NCBI RefSeq assembly: GCF_019510245.1
Contig: NZ_JAEKKT010000129.1
Span: forward strand, 21,690 to 85,689
DNA: 64,000 bases
Source of the DNA: Streptomyces sp.
Lineage (GTDB): Bacteria > Actinomycetota > Actinomycetes > Streptomycetales > Streptomycetaceae
Direction of reading: 5' to 3'
The position numbers and the translations under genes are program-made. Below are positions 33,027 to 41,742 of this stretch, one piece after another (position 1 is the stretch's first letter; every line of letters starts with the position of its first letter). Below the pieces are notes generated by a model that saw only the letters and a list, made by a program, of their open reading frames with translations, searched no databases and was not told the DNA's origin.

Positions 33027-33062
33027 GGTGGCGCCGATCACTTCGCGGTGATCGGCGCCACC
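33027..33062. terminator. Perfect hairpin, likely bidirectional terminator
   Basis: A perfect 15-bp stem GGTGGCGCCGATCAC pairs with its complement across a TTCGCG loop between two converging genes. There is no T-run, as is common for Streptomyces terminators. Confidence 0.85.
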
Positions 33063-33100
33063 GGCCGTCTGGCGTGCCTGCCCCGTTTTCCCCGACGGCC

Positions 33101-33282
33101 CCCGCTGGCCCCCGCTGGCCCCCGCTGGCCGGGGCAGGGTCCGCGGCCACCGCGAAACCGGGACCGCCACGGCGCCGCGCCCTTCTCCCGGCCGCCCCTC
33201 ACCTGGTCCCGGGCACCCCGCACCGCCCACCGGCCGACCCGCCGCCCCACCGCGACCACGCCGTACCGCGACCACGCCGTAC
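33101..33282. repeat. Two short tandem repeats in the 33.0-33.4 kb gap
   Basis: CCCGCTGGCC occurs three times in tandem (33101-33130), and CGCGACCACGCCGTAC twice (33251-33282). Apart from these and the terminator, the 407-bp gap 32966-33372 shows no gene. Confidence 0.7.
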
Positions 33283-33372
33283 CCCGGTCGGACCACGCGC
33301 CGACCCCGCCCGGCCGACGTCTTCCGGACCCCGCTGCCCGACGCGACCATCGGCCTGAGGGGCGCCCGGACG

Positions 33373-34566
33373 TCACAGGGGCGAGCGGGCGACCGTCATC
33401 ACGTAGGCCCCGAACAGCAGCGAGACCGCGGCGAGGGCGCCGACGACGAGCACCGCCTGGGCGGGGCGCACGCGCCCGCTGCCGACCAGGGCGCGGGCGA
33501 GCGGGATCAGGAGGGGGAAGGCGGGGAGCAGGAAGCGGGGCTTGGAGGAGAAGGAGCCCGAGCCGCCCACGACCACCAGGACCAGCACGCCCGCGAAGAC
33601 CACCAGGACCAGCGGGGCCCGGTCCAGGCAGAGGAGGCAGAAGAGCAGCAGCCCCGCCGCGACGATCACCAGGTCCGCCGTGTAGACGAAGCCGCCGCCG
33701 TGCAGCAGCAGGCCCTTGAGGAAGCTCAGTGAGCCCGCGCCGAAGTCGAAGCGGGAGCTCCAGGCGCGCTGCACCTCGAAGTAGCCGTGCAGGAGGTTGC
33801 CGGTTCGCCACCCGACCCACAGGACGTAGCCGAGCCAGCCGAGCGGGGCGCACAGGCAGCCGGCCCACAGGGCGAGCGGGACGCGGCCCCGGCGCCGTAC
33901 CGCTTCGTACGCGCCCGCGGCCAGGACGGCCGCCGCGACCGCGAAGCCGCTGGGGCGGGACAGCCCGGCAAGCGCGGCCAGGCAGCCGGCCCACAGCCAG
34001 CGGCCCGTGAGCACGCAGTACAGCGACCAGGCCGCGAGGGCCGAGAAGAGGGACTCGGTGTACGCGACGGTGAGTTCGACCGACTGGGGCAGTACGGCCC
34101 ACAGGACGACGAGCGCGGTGGCGACGGCTCGGCCGTACAGGTGGTCGCCGATCCGGTGGATGCCCCACGCGGCGACGACGGCGGCGGTCCAGGCGACGAT
34201 CAGGGCGGCCTTGCCGGGGGTGAGCGGCAAGACCGTCGTCACCGCGCGGATGAGCCCGGGGTACAGCGGGAAGAACGCCCAGTCGGTCTGTACGGCCCCC
34301 TTGCGGGTGATCTCGATGAGGTCGCCGTAGCCGTGGACGGCGATGTGCAGGTACCAGCGGGCGTCCCACGCGTGGGCCAGGTTCCTGACCAGGGGGCGCC
34401 CCATGGCGTGGTTCGCCATGGCGACGGCGGCGACCCCGGCGAGCCGGACGGCCGCGAACAGGGCGAGGGCGGGCAGCAGGCCGGACGGGGCACGGCGGAC
34501 GGGTGCGGGATGGGCGGGGCCGATCTGCGCGGCCGGCTCGGGCCGCGGGACGGAGGACGTGCTCAC
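33373..34566 (-). CDS. Integral membrane mannosyltransferase-like protein (PIG-V/GT-C type)
   Basis: The 397-residue polytopic protein resembles GPI mannosyltransferase-like (PIG-V) actinobacterial proteins: a first extracellular loop with HAWDARWYLHIAVHGYGD contains the GT-C type acidic residue DARWY, followed by FFPLYPGLIRAV, and VAYTESLFSALAAWSLY in a later loop. GT-C enzymes use polyprenyl-phosphate sugars outside the membrane, consistent with polymannan or glycoprotein synthesis. GAAGG precedes the GTG at 34566. It diverges from the GAPDH gene at 34743. Confidence 0.82.
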   Translation of the reverse strand: MSTSSVPRPEPAAQIGPAHPAPVRRAPSGLLPALALFAAVRLAGVAAVAMANHAMGRPLVRNLAHAWDARWYLHIAVHGYGDLIEITRKGAVQTDWAFFPLYPGLIRAVTTVLPLTPGKAALIVAWTAAVVAAWGIHRIGDHLYGRAVATALVVLWAVLPQSVELTVAYTESLFSALAAWSLYCVLTGRWLWAGCLAALAGLSRPSGFAVAAAVLAAGAYEAVRRRGRVPLALWAGCLCAPLGWLGYVLWVGWRTGNLLHGYFEVQRAWSSRFDFGAGSLSFLKGLLLHGGGFVYTADLVIVAAGLLLFCLLCLDRAPLVLVVFAGVLVLVVVGGSGSFSSKPRFLLPAFPLLIPLARALVGSGRVRPAQAVLVVGALAAVSLLFGAYVMTVARSPL

Positions 34567-34742
34567 GCTTCGACCTTCGGCAGCGGCCCGCGACTCCGCA
34601 ACACGACACGGAGGCTTCTTACGGTCTTCCGCCCGGGTTCAGAACTCCGCGACCCGCATCACACCCGGACCCCCTTGATCGATCATTCACCGGCCGGTTT
34701 AGCATATGAGCGCAACCCAGCTCGATCGAGAGATTCAGGTCT

Positions 34743-36188
34743 GTGACTGTCAACGACGACTCGTTCACCAACTGGAAGAACCGCGAGGAGATCGCGGAGT
34801 CGATGATCCCGCTCATCGGGAAGCTGCACCGGGAGCGGGACGTGACGGTCCTCCTCCACAGCCGCTCCCTGGTGAACAAGTCGGTGGTCAGCATCCTCAA
34901 GACCCACCGCTTCGCCCGCCAGATCGACGGTGCCGAGCTGTCGGTCACCGAGACGATGCCGTTCCTGCGGGCGCTCACCGCCCTCGACCTCGGCCCCTCC
35001 CAGATCGACATCGGCATGCTCGCCGCGACCCACAAGGCCGACGACCGAGGCCTGAGCGTGGAGGCGTTCACCGCGGAGGCGGTCGCCGGGGCCACCGGGG
35101 CCAACAAGATCGAGCAGCGTGAGCCGCGGGACGTCGTCCTGTACGGCTTCGGCCGCATCGGCCGCCTGGTCGCCCGGCTGCTCATCGAGAAGGCCGGCTC
35201 GGGCAACGGCCTGCGCCTGCGGGCCATCGTGGTGCGCGGAGCGGGCGGCGAGGACATCGTCAAGCGCGCCTCGCTGCTGCGCCGCGACTCCATCCACGGC
35301 CAGTTCCAGGGCACGATCACCGTGGACGAGGAGAGCAGCACGATCCTCGCCAACGGCAACGAGATCAAGGTGATCTACGCCGACGACCCGAGCGCCGTGG
35401 ACTACACCGAGTACGGCATCCGGGACGCGATCCTCATCGACAACACGGGCAAGTGGCGGGACCGCGAGGGCCTGTCGAAGCACCTGCGCCCGGGCATCGA
35501 GAAGGTCGTCCTGACCGCGCCGGGCAAGGGCGACGTCCCGAACATCGTGCACGGCGTCAACCACGACACCGTCAAGCCGGACGAGCAGATCCTGTCCTGC
35601 GCCTCCTGCACCACCAACGCGATCGTGCCGCCGCTGAAGGCCATGGCCGACGAGTACGGGGTGCTGCGCGGTCACGTGGAGACGGTCCACTCGTTCACCA
35701 ACGACCAGAACCTGCTCGACAACTACCACAAGTCCGAGCGCCGCGGCCGGTCCGCGCCGCTCAACATGGTCATCACCGAGACGGGTGCCGCCTCCGCCGT
35801 CGCCAAGGCGCTGCCGGACCTCAAGGCGCGGATCACCGGCAGCTCGATCCGGGTCCCGGTCCCGGACGTGTCGATCGCGATCCTCAACCTCCAGCTGGCC
35901 CGCGAGGCCTCCCGCGCGGAGGTCCTCGACTACCTCCGCGAGGTGTCGCTGACCTCGCCGCTGAAGCGGCAGATCGACTTCATCACCGCCCCGGACGCGG
36001 TCTCCAGCGACTTCATCGGCTCGCGCCACGCGTCGATCGTCGACGCCGGCGCGCTGAAGGTGGAGGGCGACAACGCGATCCTCTACCTCTGGTACGACAA
36101 CGAGTTCGGCTACTCCTGCCAGGTGGTCCGGGTCGTCCAGCACGTCTCTGGCGTCGAGTACCCGACGTTCCCGTCCCCGGCGGTCTGA
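34743..36188 (+). CDS. gap: Glyceraldehyde-3-phosphate dehydrogenase with N-terminal extension
   Basis: The 481-residue enzyme has a normal GAPDH core from about residue 130: NAD fold [17 protein letters not shown], the catalytic cysteine in [15 protein letters not shown], and the C-terminal [20 protein letters not shown]. Upstream are about 125 residues ([47 protein letters not shown]) absent from standard 330-residue GAPDHs. This long type is found in several actinobacteria alongside the glycolytic enzyme and may work in the gluconeogenic direction or be regulated by the extension. The start is GTG. A strong terminator hairpin follows 15 bp after the stop. Confidence 0.93.
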   Translation: MTVNDDSFTNWKNREEIAESMIPLIGKLHRERDVTVLLHSRSLVNKSVVSILKTHRFARQIDGAELSVTETMPFLRALTALDLGPSQIDIGMLAATHKADDRGLSVEAFTAEAVAGATGANKIEQREPRDVVLYGFGRIGRLVARLLIEKAGSGNGLRLRAIVVRGAGGEDIVKRASLLRRDSIHGQFQGTITVDEESSTILANGNEIKVIYADDPSAVDYTEYGIRDAILIDNTGKWRDREGLSKHLRPGIEKVVLTAPGKGDVPNIVHGVNHDTVKPDEQILSCASCTTNAIVPPLKAMADEYGVLRGHVETVHSFTNDQNLLDNYHKSERRGRSAPLNMVITETGAASAVAKALPDLKARITGSSIRVPVPDVSIAILNLQLAREASRAEVLDYLREVSLTSPLKRQIDFITAPDAVSSDFIGSRHASIVDAGALKVEGDNAILYLWYDNEFGYSCQVVRVVQHVSGVEYPTFPSPAV

Positions 36189-36202
36189 CACCCCTCGCTC
36201 CC

Positions 36203-36240
36203 GACGGCCCGGCTCCTGTGCGCACAGGAGCCGGGCCGTC
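36203..36240. terminator. Long perfect hairpin terminator after gap
   Basis: The inverted repeat GACGGCCCGGCTCCTGTG / CACAGGAGCCGGGCCGTC forms an 18-bp perfect stem with almost no loop, 14 bp after the GAPDH stop. Confidence 0.9.
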
Positions 36241-36276
36241 CGCGCTCTTGACGCGATCACGGCCCGATGGCAGCTT

Positions 36277-36290
36277 TTTATCGATACAAA
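36277..36290. promoter_or_regulatory. Candidate LacI-family operator before the GH51 gene
   Basis: The palindrome TATCGATA (36279-36286) within TTTATCGATACAAA is A+T-rich against its surroundings and lies 81 bp before the GH51 start. A TTGACG box at 36248-36253 is a possible -35. The LacI regulator encoded third in this operon is the natural candidate to bind here. Confidence 0.4.
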
Positions 36291-36366
36291 CGACGGTCGC
36301 ATCATCGACTTGGCGAACGGCGTTCCGTATCTCGAACAATCGGCTTCCCGGACAGGAGTTGCGCGC

Positions 36367-37890
36367 GTGCCCACCGCCACCGCGATCATCAACCTCGACA
36401 TCGAGGGCCCGACGATCAGCCGCCACCTCTACGGCCACTTCGCCGAACACCTGGGCCGCTGCGTCTACGGCGGCTTCTGGGTCGGCGAGGACTCCCCCGT
36501 CCCCAACGAGGGCGGCATCCGCCTCGACGTCGTGTCGGCGCTGCGCGCCCTGGGCATCCCCAACCTGCGCTGGCCGGGCGGCTGTTTCGCCGACGAGTAC
36601 CACTGGCGGGACGGCGTCGGCCCGCGCGGGCAGCGGCCCCGGATGGTCAACACCCACTGGGGCAACGTCGAGGAGAACAACCACTTCGGCACCCACGAGT
36701 TCATGGCCCTGTGCGAACTCCTCGGCGCCGAGCCCTACATCAGCGGCAACGTCGGCTCCGGCACCGTCCGCGAGATGAGCGAGTGGGTGGAGTACCTCAC
36801 CCGGGACGGCGACAGCCCGATGGTCAGGCTGCGCAAGGAGAACGGCCGCGAGGAGCCGTGGCGCGTGAAGTACTGGGGCATCGGCAACGAGACCTGGGGC
36901 TGCGGCGGCAACATGCGCGCCGAGTACTCCGCGGACCTGGCCCGCCAGTACGCCACCTACTGCCGCGACCACGGCGACAACAAGCTCTACCGGATCGCCT
37001 CGGGCGCCTCCGACGCCGACTACAAGTGGACCGAGACGCTGATGCAGCAGATCAGCTGCTTCGGCTGCGAGGCCACCCCGAAGAACTTCTTCCAGGGCAT
37101 CTCCGTCCACTACTACACGCTCTCCGGCCCCTGGGAGGCCAAGGGCAGCGCCACCGGCTTCGGCACGGACGACTACTACCGCACGATGGTGTCCGCCCAC
37201 CGCATCGACCGCATCCTCACCGGCCACTCCACGGTCATGGACGTCTACGACCCGGGGCGCACCGTCGGCCTCGTCCTGGACGAGTGGGGCACCTGGTGGG
37301 ACGTGGAACCCGGCACCGACCCGGGCTTCCTCTTCCAGCAGAACACCCTGCGCGACGCGCTGGTGGCGAGCACCCACTTCGACATCTTCCACAAGCACGC
37401 GGCCCGCCTGCACATGGCCAACATCGCCCAGACCGTCAACGTGCTCCAGGCCATGCTCCTCACCGACGGCGACGCCCTGGTCCTGACCCCGACCTACCAC
37501 GTCTTCGAGATGAACAAGGGCCACCAGGACGCCACCTCGCTCCCCGTGCACCTGCGCGGCGAGGACACCCGGCGCACGGTCGGCGACACGGAGCTGGAGA
37601 CGGTGTCCGCCTCGGCCAGCGTCAAGGACGGCACCGTCCTGATCTCGCTGAGCAACCTGGACGCGGAGGAACCGGCCGAGGTCACCCTCGACCTGCGCGG
37701 CGGCAGCCTCGGCGAGCCGGCCGCCCGGATCCTCACGGCCGACACGCTCCAGGCCCACAACACCCCAAAGGCCGCGACGGCCGTCTCCCCCACCGCGTTC
37801 GACGGCGTGTCCGCGACCGCCGGCGGACTGCGGCTCACCCTCCCGCCCCACTCGTTCGTCACCGTCCAGGCGCCCCTGGACCGGCGCTGA
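36367..37890 (+). CDS. Alpha-N-arabinofuranosidase, GH51
   Basis: The 507-residue intracellular enzyme has the GH51 hallmarks: [20 protein letters not shown] and [17 protein letters not shown] near the start, the acid/base Glu in [14 protein letters not shown], and the nucleophile Glu in [14 protein letters not shown]. No signal peptide is present, so it acts on imported arabino-oligosaccharides, releasing L-arabinose. AGGAG lies 8 bases before the GTG at 36367; the frame extends upstream to a TTG at 36310 without a site. It is the first gene of an operon with a GH27 glycosidase and a LacI regulator. Confidence 0.95.
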   Translation: MPTATAIINLDIEGPTISRHLYGHFAEHLGRCVYGGFWVGEDSPVPNEGGIRLDVVSALRALGIPNLRWPGGCFADEYHWRDGVGPRGQRPRMVNTHWGNVEENNHFGTHEFMALCELLGAEPYISGNVGSGTVREMSEWVEYLTRDGDSPMVRLRKENGREEPWRVKYWGIGNETWGCGGNMRAEYSADLARQYATYCRDHGDNKLYRIASGASDADYKWTETLMQQISCFGCEATPKNFFQGISVHYYTLSGPWEAKGSATGFGTDDYYRTMVSAHRIDRILTGHSTVMDVYDPGRTVGLVLDEWGTWWDVEPGTDPGFLFQQNTLRDALVASTHFDIFHKHAARLHMANIAQTVNVLQAMLLTDGDALVLTPTYHVFEMNKGHQDATSLPVHLRGEDTRRTVGDTELETVSASASVKDGTVLISLSNLDAEEPAEVTLDLRGGSLGEPAARILTADTLQAHNTPKAATAVSPTAFDGVSATAGGLRLTLPPHSFVTVQAPLDRR

Positions 37891-37907
37891 CCCGCAGGAG
37901 CGCGCAC

Positions 37908-39209
37908 ATGACCCGATCCGCACGCCCGCTGCCCGCCCGTCATCTGCGGCCGCCCATGGGCTGGAACAGCTGGGACTGCTACGGCACCACCGTCACCGAG
38001 GAAGAGGTCCTCGCCAATGCCGGGTTCATGCGCGAGCACCTGCTCCCGCACGGCTGGGACACCGTCGTCGTCGACATCCAGTGGTACGAGCCCACCGCCC
38101 GCGCCCACGGCTACAACCCGGACGCCCCGCTCGTCCTCGACGGCCACGGCCGCCAGCTCCCCGCGCCCAACAGGTTCCCCTCCGCCGCCGGCGGGGCGGG
38201 TTTCGGGCCGCTGGCCGCGCGGGTGCACGGCATGGGCCTGCGGTTCGGGCTGCACGTCATGCGGGGCGTCCCACGGCGCGCGGTCGAGGCCGCACTGCCC
38301 GTGCTCGGCACGGAGTTCACAGCGGCGGACGTCGCCGACACCGATTCCGTGTGTCCCTGGAACTCGGACAACTACGGCCTGAACCACGACCACCCCGGCG
38401 CCCAGGCCTATTACAACGCCCAGGTCGCCCAGTTCGCCGACTGGGGCGTCGACTTCGTCAAGGCCGACGACATGCTCTTCCCGTACCACGATCGGGAGAT
38501 CGCCGCCTACGCGCGGGCGATCGAGCGCAGCGGCCGGGCCATCGAGCTCAGCCTCTCCCCCGGTACCGACCTGTCCGTCGCCCGTCTGGAGCACCTGCGG
38601 GAGCACGCCACCATGTGGCGGGTCTGCGACGACCTGTGGGACCGCTGGGAGGACGTCGAGGCGCAGTTCGCGCGGATGGCCCGCTGGGCTCCCTGGCAGG
38701 GCGGGCCGGGCTGGGCGGACGCCGACATGCTGCCGCTCGGCCACATCGGGATCCGCGCGGAGCGCGGCGCGGACCGCCAGTGCGCCCTCACCCACCCCGA
38801 GCAGGTCAGCCTGCTCACTCTCTGGCTGATCTCGCGTTCGCCGCTAATGATGGGCGGCGACCTGCCCACCTCCCGCCCCGAGACCATCGCGCTGCTCACC
38901 AACGACGAGGCCCTCGACGTCCTGTGGCACAGCACCGGCAACCAGGAGGTGCTGCGGGAGCGGGACCTCGTGCTCTGGACCGCCGGGGACACGGACGGGC
39001 ACACCCGGTACGCGGCGGTGTTCTCGCTCGCGGACGAGGAGCGGCGCTTCGAGGTGCCGCTGGGATCGATCGGTGCCACCTCCCGAGACCGCGTCCGGGA
39101 GGTGTGGACCGGCACGGACACCGCTCACGACGGCCGGCAACTGGTCGCCGTGCTGCCCGCCCACGGCGCCGCCCTCTATCGTCTTGCCGAGGACAGCCGG
39201 CGGGAGTGA
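37908..39209 (+). CDS. GH27-family glycosidase (alpha-galactosidase or beta-L-arabinopyranosidase)
   Basis: The 433-residue enzyme begins with PPMGWNSWDCYGTTVTEEEV, the diagnostic GH27 motif. The nucleophile lies in WGVDFVKADDMLFPYHD (usual KxDxC replaced by KADDM) and the acid/base region is MWRVCDDLWDRWEDV. The C-terminal part is a short beta domain. Typical secreted GH27 enzymes carry a CBM; this one lacks signal peptide and CBM and is probably cytoplasmic. Since the operon also holds a GH51 arabinofuranosidase, an L-arabinopyranosidase role is as likely as alpha-galactosidase. GCAGGAG precedes the ATG at 37908; the stop overlaps the LacI start. Confidence 0.9.
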   Translation: MTRSARPLPARHLRPPMGWNSWDCYGTTVTEEEVLANAGFMREHLLPHGWDTVVVDIQWYEPTARAHGYNPDAPLVLDGHGRQLPAPNRFPSAAGGAGFGPLAARVHGMGLRFGLHVMRGVPRRAVEAALPVLGTEFTAADVADTDSVCPWNSDNYGLNHDHPGAQAYYNAQVAQFADWGVDFVKADDMLFPYHDREIAAYARAIERSGRAIELSLSPGTDLSVARLEHLREHATMWRVCDDLWDRWEDVEAQFARMARWAPWQGGPGWADADMLPLGHIGIRAERGADRQCALTHPEQVSLLTLWLISRSPLMMGGDLPTSRPETIALLTNDEALDVLWHSTGNQEVLRERDLVLWTAGDTDGHTRYAAVFSLADEERRFEVPLGSIGATSRDRVREVWTGTDTAHDGRQLVAVLPAHGAALYRLAEDSRRE

Positions 39210-40219
39210 GTGTGGCGACGATCCAGGACGTGGCGAAGGCGGCCGGGGTGTCGGCGATGACCGTCTCCAACGTGATGAACGGGCACCCCAACGTCCGCGC
39301 GGCCACCCGCGAGCGGGTCCTGGAGGCGATGGACCGGCTCGGCTATCGGGTCAACGTGGCCGCCCGCAACCTGCGCAAGGGCCGTACCGGCACCATCGGC
39401 CTGGCCGTCCCCGAGATCAACCGCCCCTACTACGGCCGGCTGGCCGCCTCGATCATCGCGGCGGCGGCCGGGCACGGCCTGCGGGTGAGCATCGAGCAGA
39501 CCGGCGCCCGCCGGGAGAGCGAGCTGGCGGCTCTCTCGCTGTCCCGCAACCGGCTCTACGACGGTCTCATCCTGAGCACGGTCGGCATGGGCCCGGCCGA
39601 TGTCGGGGCGCTCGACGTCGACCATCCGGTGGTGATCCTCGGTGAGCGGATCTTCGGCGGGCCCGTCGACCATGTCGCCATGCCCAACGAGGCCGCCTCC
39701 GAGGCCGCGACCCGCCATCTCGTCGAGCGGGGCTGCCGGCGGATCGCCATCGTGTGCGGGCGGCTGGGCGCCGAGGCCGACGTGTCGAGCCTGCGACACG
39801 CCGGGTATCTGCGGGCACTGGCGGCCGCGGGGCTGCCGGCCGACCCGGAGCTGGTGGTGACGGCCGAGTCGCTCACCATGCAGGAGGCCGCCCGCGGCAT
39901 CCGTGAGCGGATGGCGCGGGGCCTCGGCTTCGACGGGGTGTTCTGTGTGACGGACACGGTGGCCATGGGCGCGCTGCGCGCTCTCGCGGACGGCGGGATC
40001 CGGGTGCCGGAGCGGGTCAAGGTGATCGGCTTCGACAACGTCGACGAAAGCGCGTACCTCGTCCCCTCCCTGTCCACCGTCGACCCGGACCACGACCTGA
40101 TGGCCGAGCGCGCGGTCGCCCTGCTGGCGGCCCGCATGGACCGGGGCGGGCCGGGACCGGAACGGGAGGAGTTCGCCGGTCCGTTCCGCCTGGTGGTGCG
40201 GGAGTCCACGGGCGGCTGA
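39206..40219 (+). CDS. LacI-family transcriptional regulator of the arabinoside operon
   Basis: The 337-residue repressor has the LacI helix-turn-helix at residues ~3-50 (VATIQDVAKAAGVSAMTVSNVMNGHPNV, with the hinge AARNLRKGRT) followed by a periplasmic-binding-protein-like sugar domain (TIGLAVPEINRPYYGRLA through KVIGFDNVDES). The GTG at 39206 overlaps the GH27 stop by 4 bp (GTGA), giving translational coupling; a GTG two codons later is an alternative. It most likely controls its own operon through the palindrome upstream of the GH51 gene in response to an arabinoside or galactoside. Confidence 0.93.
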   Translation: MSVATIQDVAKAAGVSAMTVSNVMNGHPNVRAATRERVLEAMDRLGYRVNVAARNLRKGRTGTIGLAVPEINRPYYGRLAASIIAAAAGHGLRVSIEQTGARRESELAALSLSRNRLYDGLILSTVGMGPADVGALDVDHPVVILGERIFGGPVDHVAMPNEAASEAATRHLVERGCRRIAIVCGRLGAEADVSSLRHAGYLRALAAAGLPADPELVVTAESLTMQEAARGIRERMARGLGFDGVFCVTDTVAMGALRALADGGIRVPERVKVIGFDNVDESAYLVPSLSTVDPDHDLMAERAVALLAARMDRGGPGPEREEFAGPFRLVVRESTGG

Positions 40220-40240
40220 CCCGGCGGCACCGGTGCGGTG

Positions 40241-40954
40241 TCAGACCAGGTGGGCGAAGACCACCAGGTTCGCCGTGTAGTCCCTGACATCGTGGTCGTA
40301 GTCGCCGGCGCAGGTGATCAGGCGCACCTCGGGGCGGCGGGTGTCCGCGTAGACGCGGTCGCTGGGGAAGTCGTCCTTGGCGAAGGTCTCGGCGTCGTCG
40401 ACCACGAAGTCCGCGTCCGTGCCGTCGGCCCGGCTCACCGTGAACCGGTCGCCGCGCTCGAGTTCGTCCAGCCTGGCGAAGACGGCCGCGGAGGTCACGG
40501 TGTCGACGTGGCCCGCGATGATCGCGGTGCCCGCCTCGCCGGGTGCCGCACCCCTGGAGTACCAGCCGACGAGGTTGGTGTTGGCGGCCGGCGGGGGCTG
40601 GAGCTGGCCCGTGGAACCGATGGTGAGGGCGGTGAAGGGAGCGTCGACGGCGATCTTCGGGATGAGCAGGCGGGTCGGCGTGGACCGGGGCAGCGCCTCA
40701 CCGGTCCGGCGGGGATCGGACGAGGGTACGGCGTCGGTGCTCTCGGCCCTGGTGGTGCCGGTGGTGCCGGTGACGTCGGAGCCGCCCGTGTGTCCGCCGA
40801 TCAGCGCCACGGCGACGAGCAGGACGGCGATGCCCCACACGGGCAGCCGGCCGCCGGACGGGGGGCTGCCGGGGCCGTCCTCGTCGCCGGGACCGGCCGG
40901 GGCGTCGGGGTGGGGCGGGGTGGGCTTGGTGGGGGTGGTGGGGCCAGCTGCCAT
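40241..40954 (-). CDS. Class F sortase
   Basis: The 237-residue membrane-anchored transpeptidase has an N-terminal Pro-rich tail, a membrane segment (WGIAVLLVAVALIGG) and a catalytic domain starting at TRLLIPKIAVDAPFTALTIG. The catalytic His is in IIAGHVDTVTSAA and the Cys in VRLITCAGDYD, with a following basic residue in DVRDYTANLVVFA. Class F sortases attach surface proteins to the wall or pili in actinobacteria. A wall-anchored protein lies 107 bp upstream in the same orientation. It converges with the LacI gene. Confidence 0.93.
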   Translation of the reverse strand: MAAGPTTPTKPTPPHPDAPAGPGDEDGPGSPPSGGRLPVWGIAVLLVAVALIGGHTGGSDVTGTTGTTRAESTDAVPSSDPRRTGEALPRSTPTRLLIPKIAVDAPFTALTIGSTGQLQPPPAANTNLVGWYSRGAAPGEAGTAIIAGHVDTVTSAAVFARLDELERGDRFTVSRADGTDADFVVDDAETFAKDDFPSDRVYADTRRPEVRLITCAGDYDHDVRDYTANLVVFAHLV

Positions 40955-41061
40955 CGGAGGTCACCTTTCTGGGGCACGGCAGCGGGAGGGCGGGACACAG
41001 GTGGCGCGGTGCCGTCGGAGTGTGGAGCGCCGACGGCACCGCGGCCGCATGCGTGGGCCCA

Positions 41062-41508
41062 TCAGGACGCGGACCCGGGGACTCTCCTGCGCCGCAGCGC
41101 GTAGGCACCGGTGGCCGCTACGCCGAGCACGGCCAGCCCGCCCGCGGTGACACCGGACGTGGCGAGGGCGCCGCCGCCGGTGTGCATGCCGCCGTGCGGC
41201 CGGTCGCTCCCCTCGTCGTCGCCGCCCCACGAGGAGCCGCCCTCGTTCTTCCCCTTGCCCCCCTGGTCCTGCTTGCCCCCCTGGTTCTTGCCTCCCTGGT
41301 TCTCCTTGCCTCCCTGGTCCCCCTTCTCCTCGTCGTCCTGGCCCTTGTAGGTGTCGGGGTCGAACTTGCTGTCGTTGCTGCTGTAGGAAGAGTCGTCACG
41401 GCCTCCGTTGTCAAAGTCGCCCGCGACCGCGGCCTGGGCTGCGGGGGCGGAGAACGCGAGGGCCGCGGTGGCGGCCGTCGTCGCGAGGATCATGCGGGCA
41501 GAACGCAT
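41062..41508 (-). CDS. Cell-wall surface protein with C-terminal anchor, probable sortase F partner
   Basis: The 148-residue protein has a signal peptide (MILATTAATAALAFSAPAAQA), a hydrophilic low-complexity stretch (Gly/Gln/Lys/Asp-rich, about 60-95), and a sorting-type C-terminus: RPHGGMHTGGGALA, a hydrophobic helix (VTAGGLAVLGVAATGAYAL) and a positive tail RRRR. No LPxTG is present; the HTGGG segment occupies the place of the sorting motif. The gene precedes the class F sortase, so it is the likely substrate. Length and low complexity suggest a spacer or adhesin stalk. Confidence 0.75.
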   Translation of the reverse strand: MRSARMILATTAATAALAFSAPAAQAAVAGDFDNGGRDDSSYSSNDSKFDPDTYKGQDDEEKGDQGGKENQGGKNQGGKQDQGGKGKNEGGSSWGGDDEGSDRPHGGMHTGGGALATSGVTAGGLAVLGVAATGAYALRRRRVPGSAS

Positions 41509-41742
41509 CTCGATGTCCTTCCGCCGTGGCCGGGCGCCGATACTCCATCAGCTGTAACGACCCGGCCCGACATGAACCACCGTCAGCCAGCCCCGCGTCG
41601 CGCACCATCCAGGCCGCCCATCCGTGGTCACGACACGCCCAACACCGCCCGGCTGGGTCAATCCCCCGGCGGCACGCACCGCCATTCGGGCGGTCCTGGG
41701 CCCGTCGTCGGCGTGTCGCCGCGGGACGGGCCCGTCGTGGAC

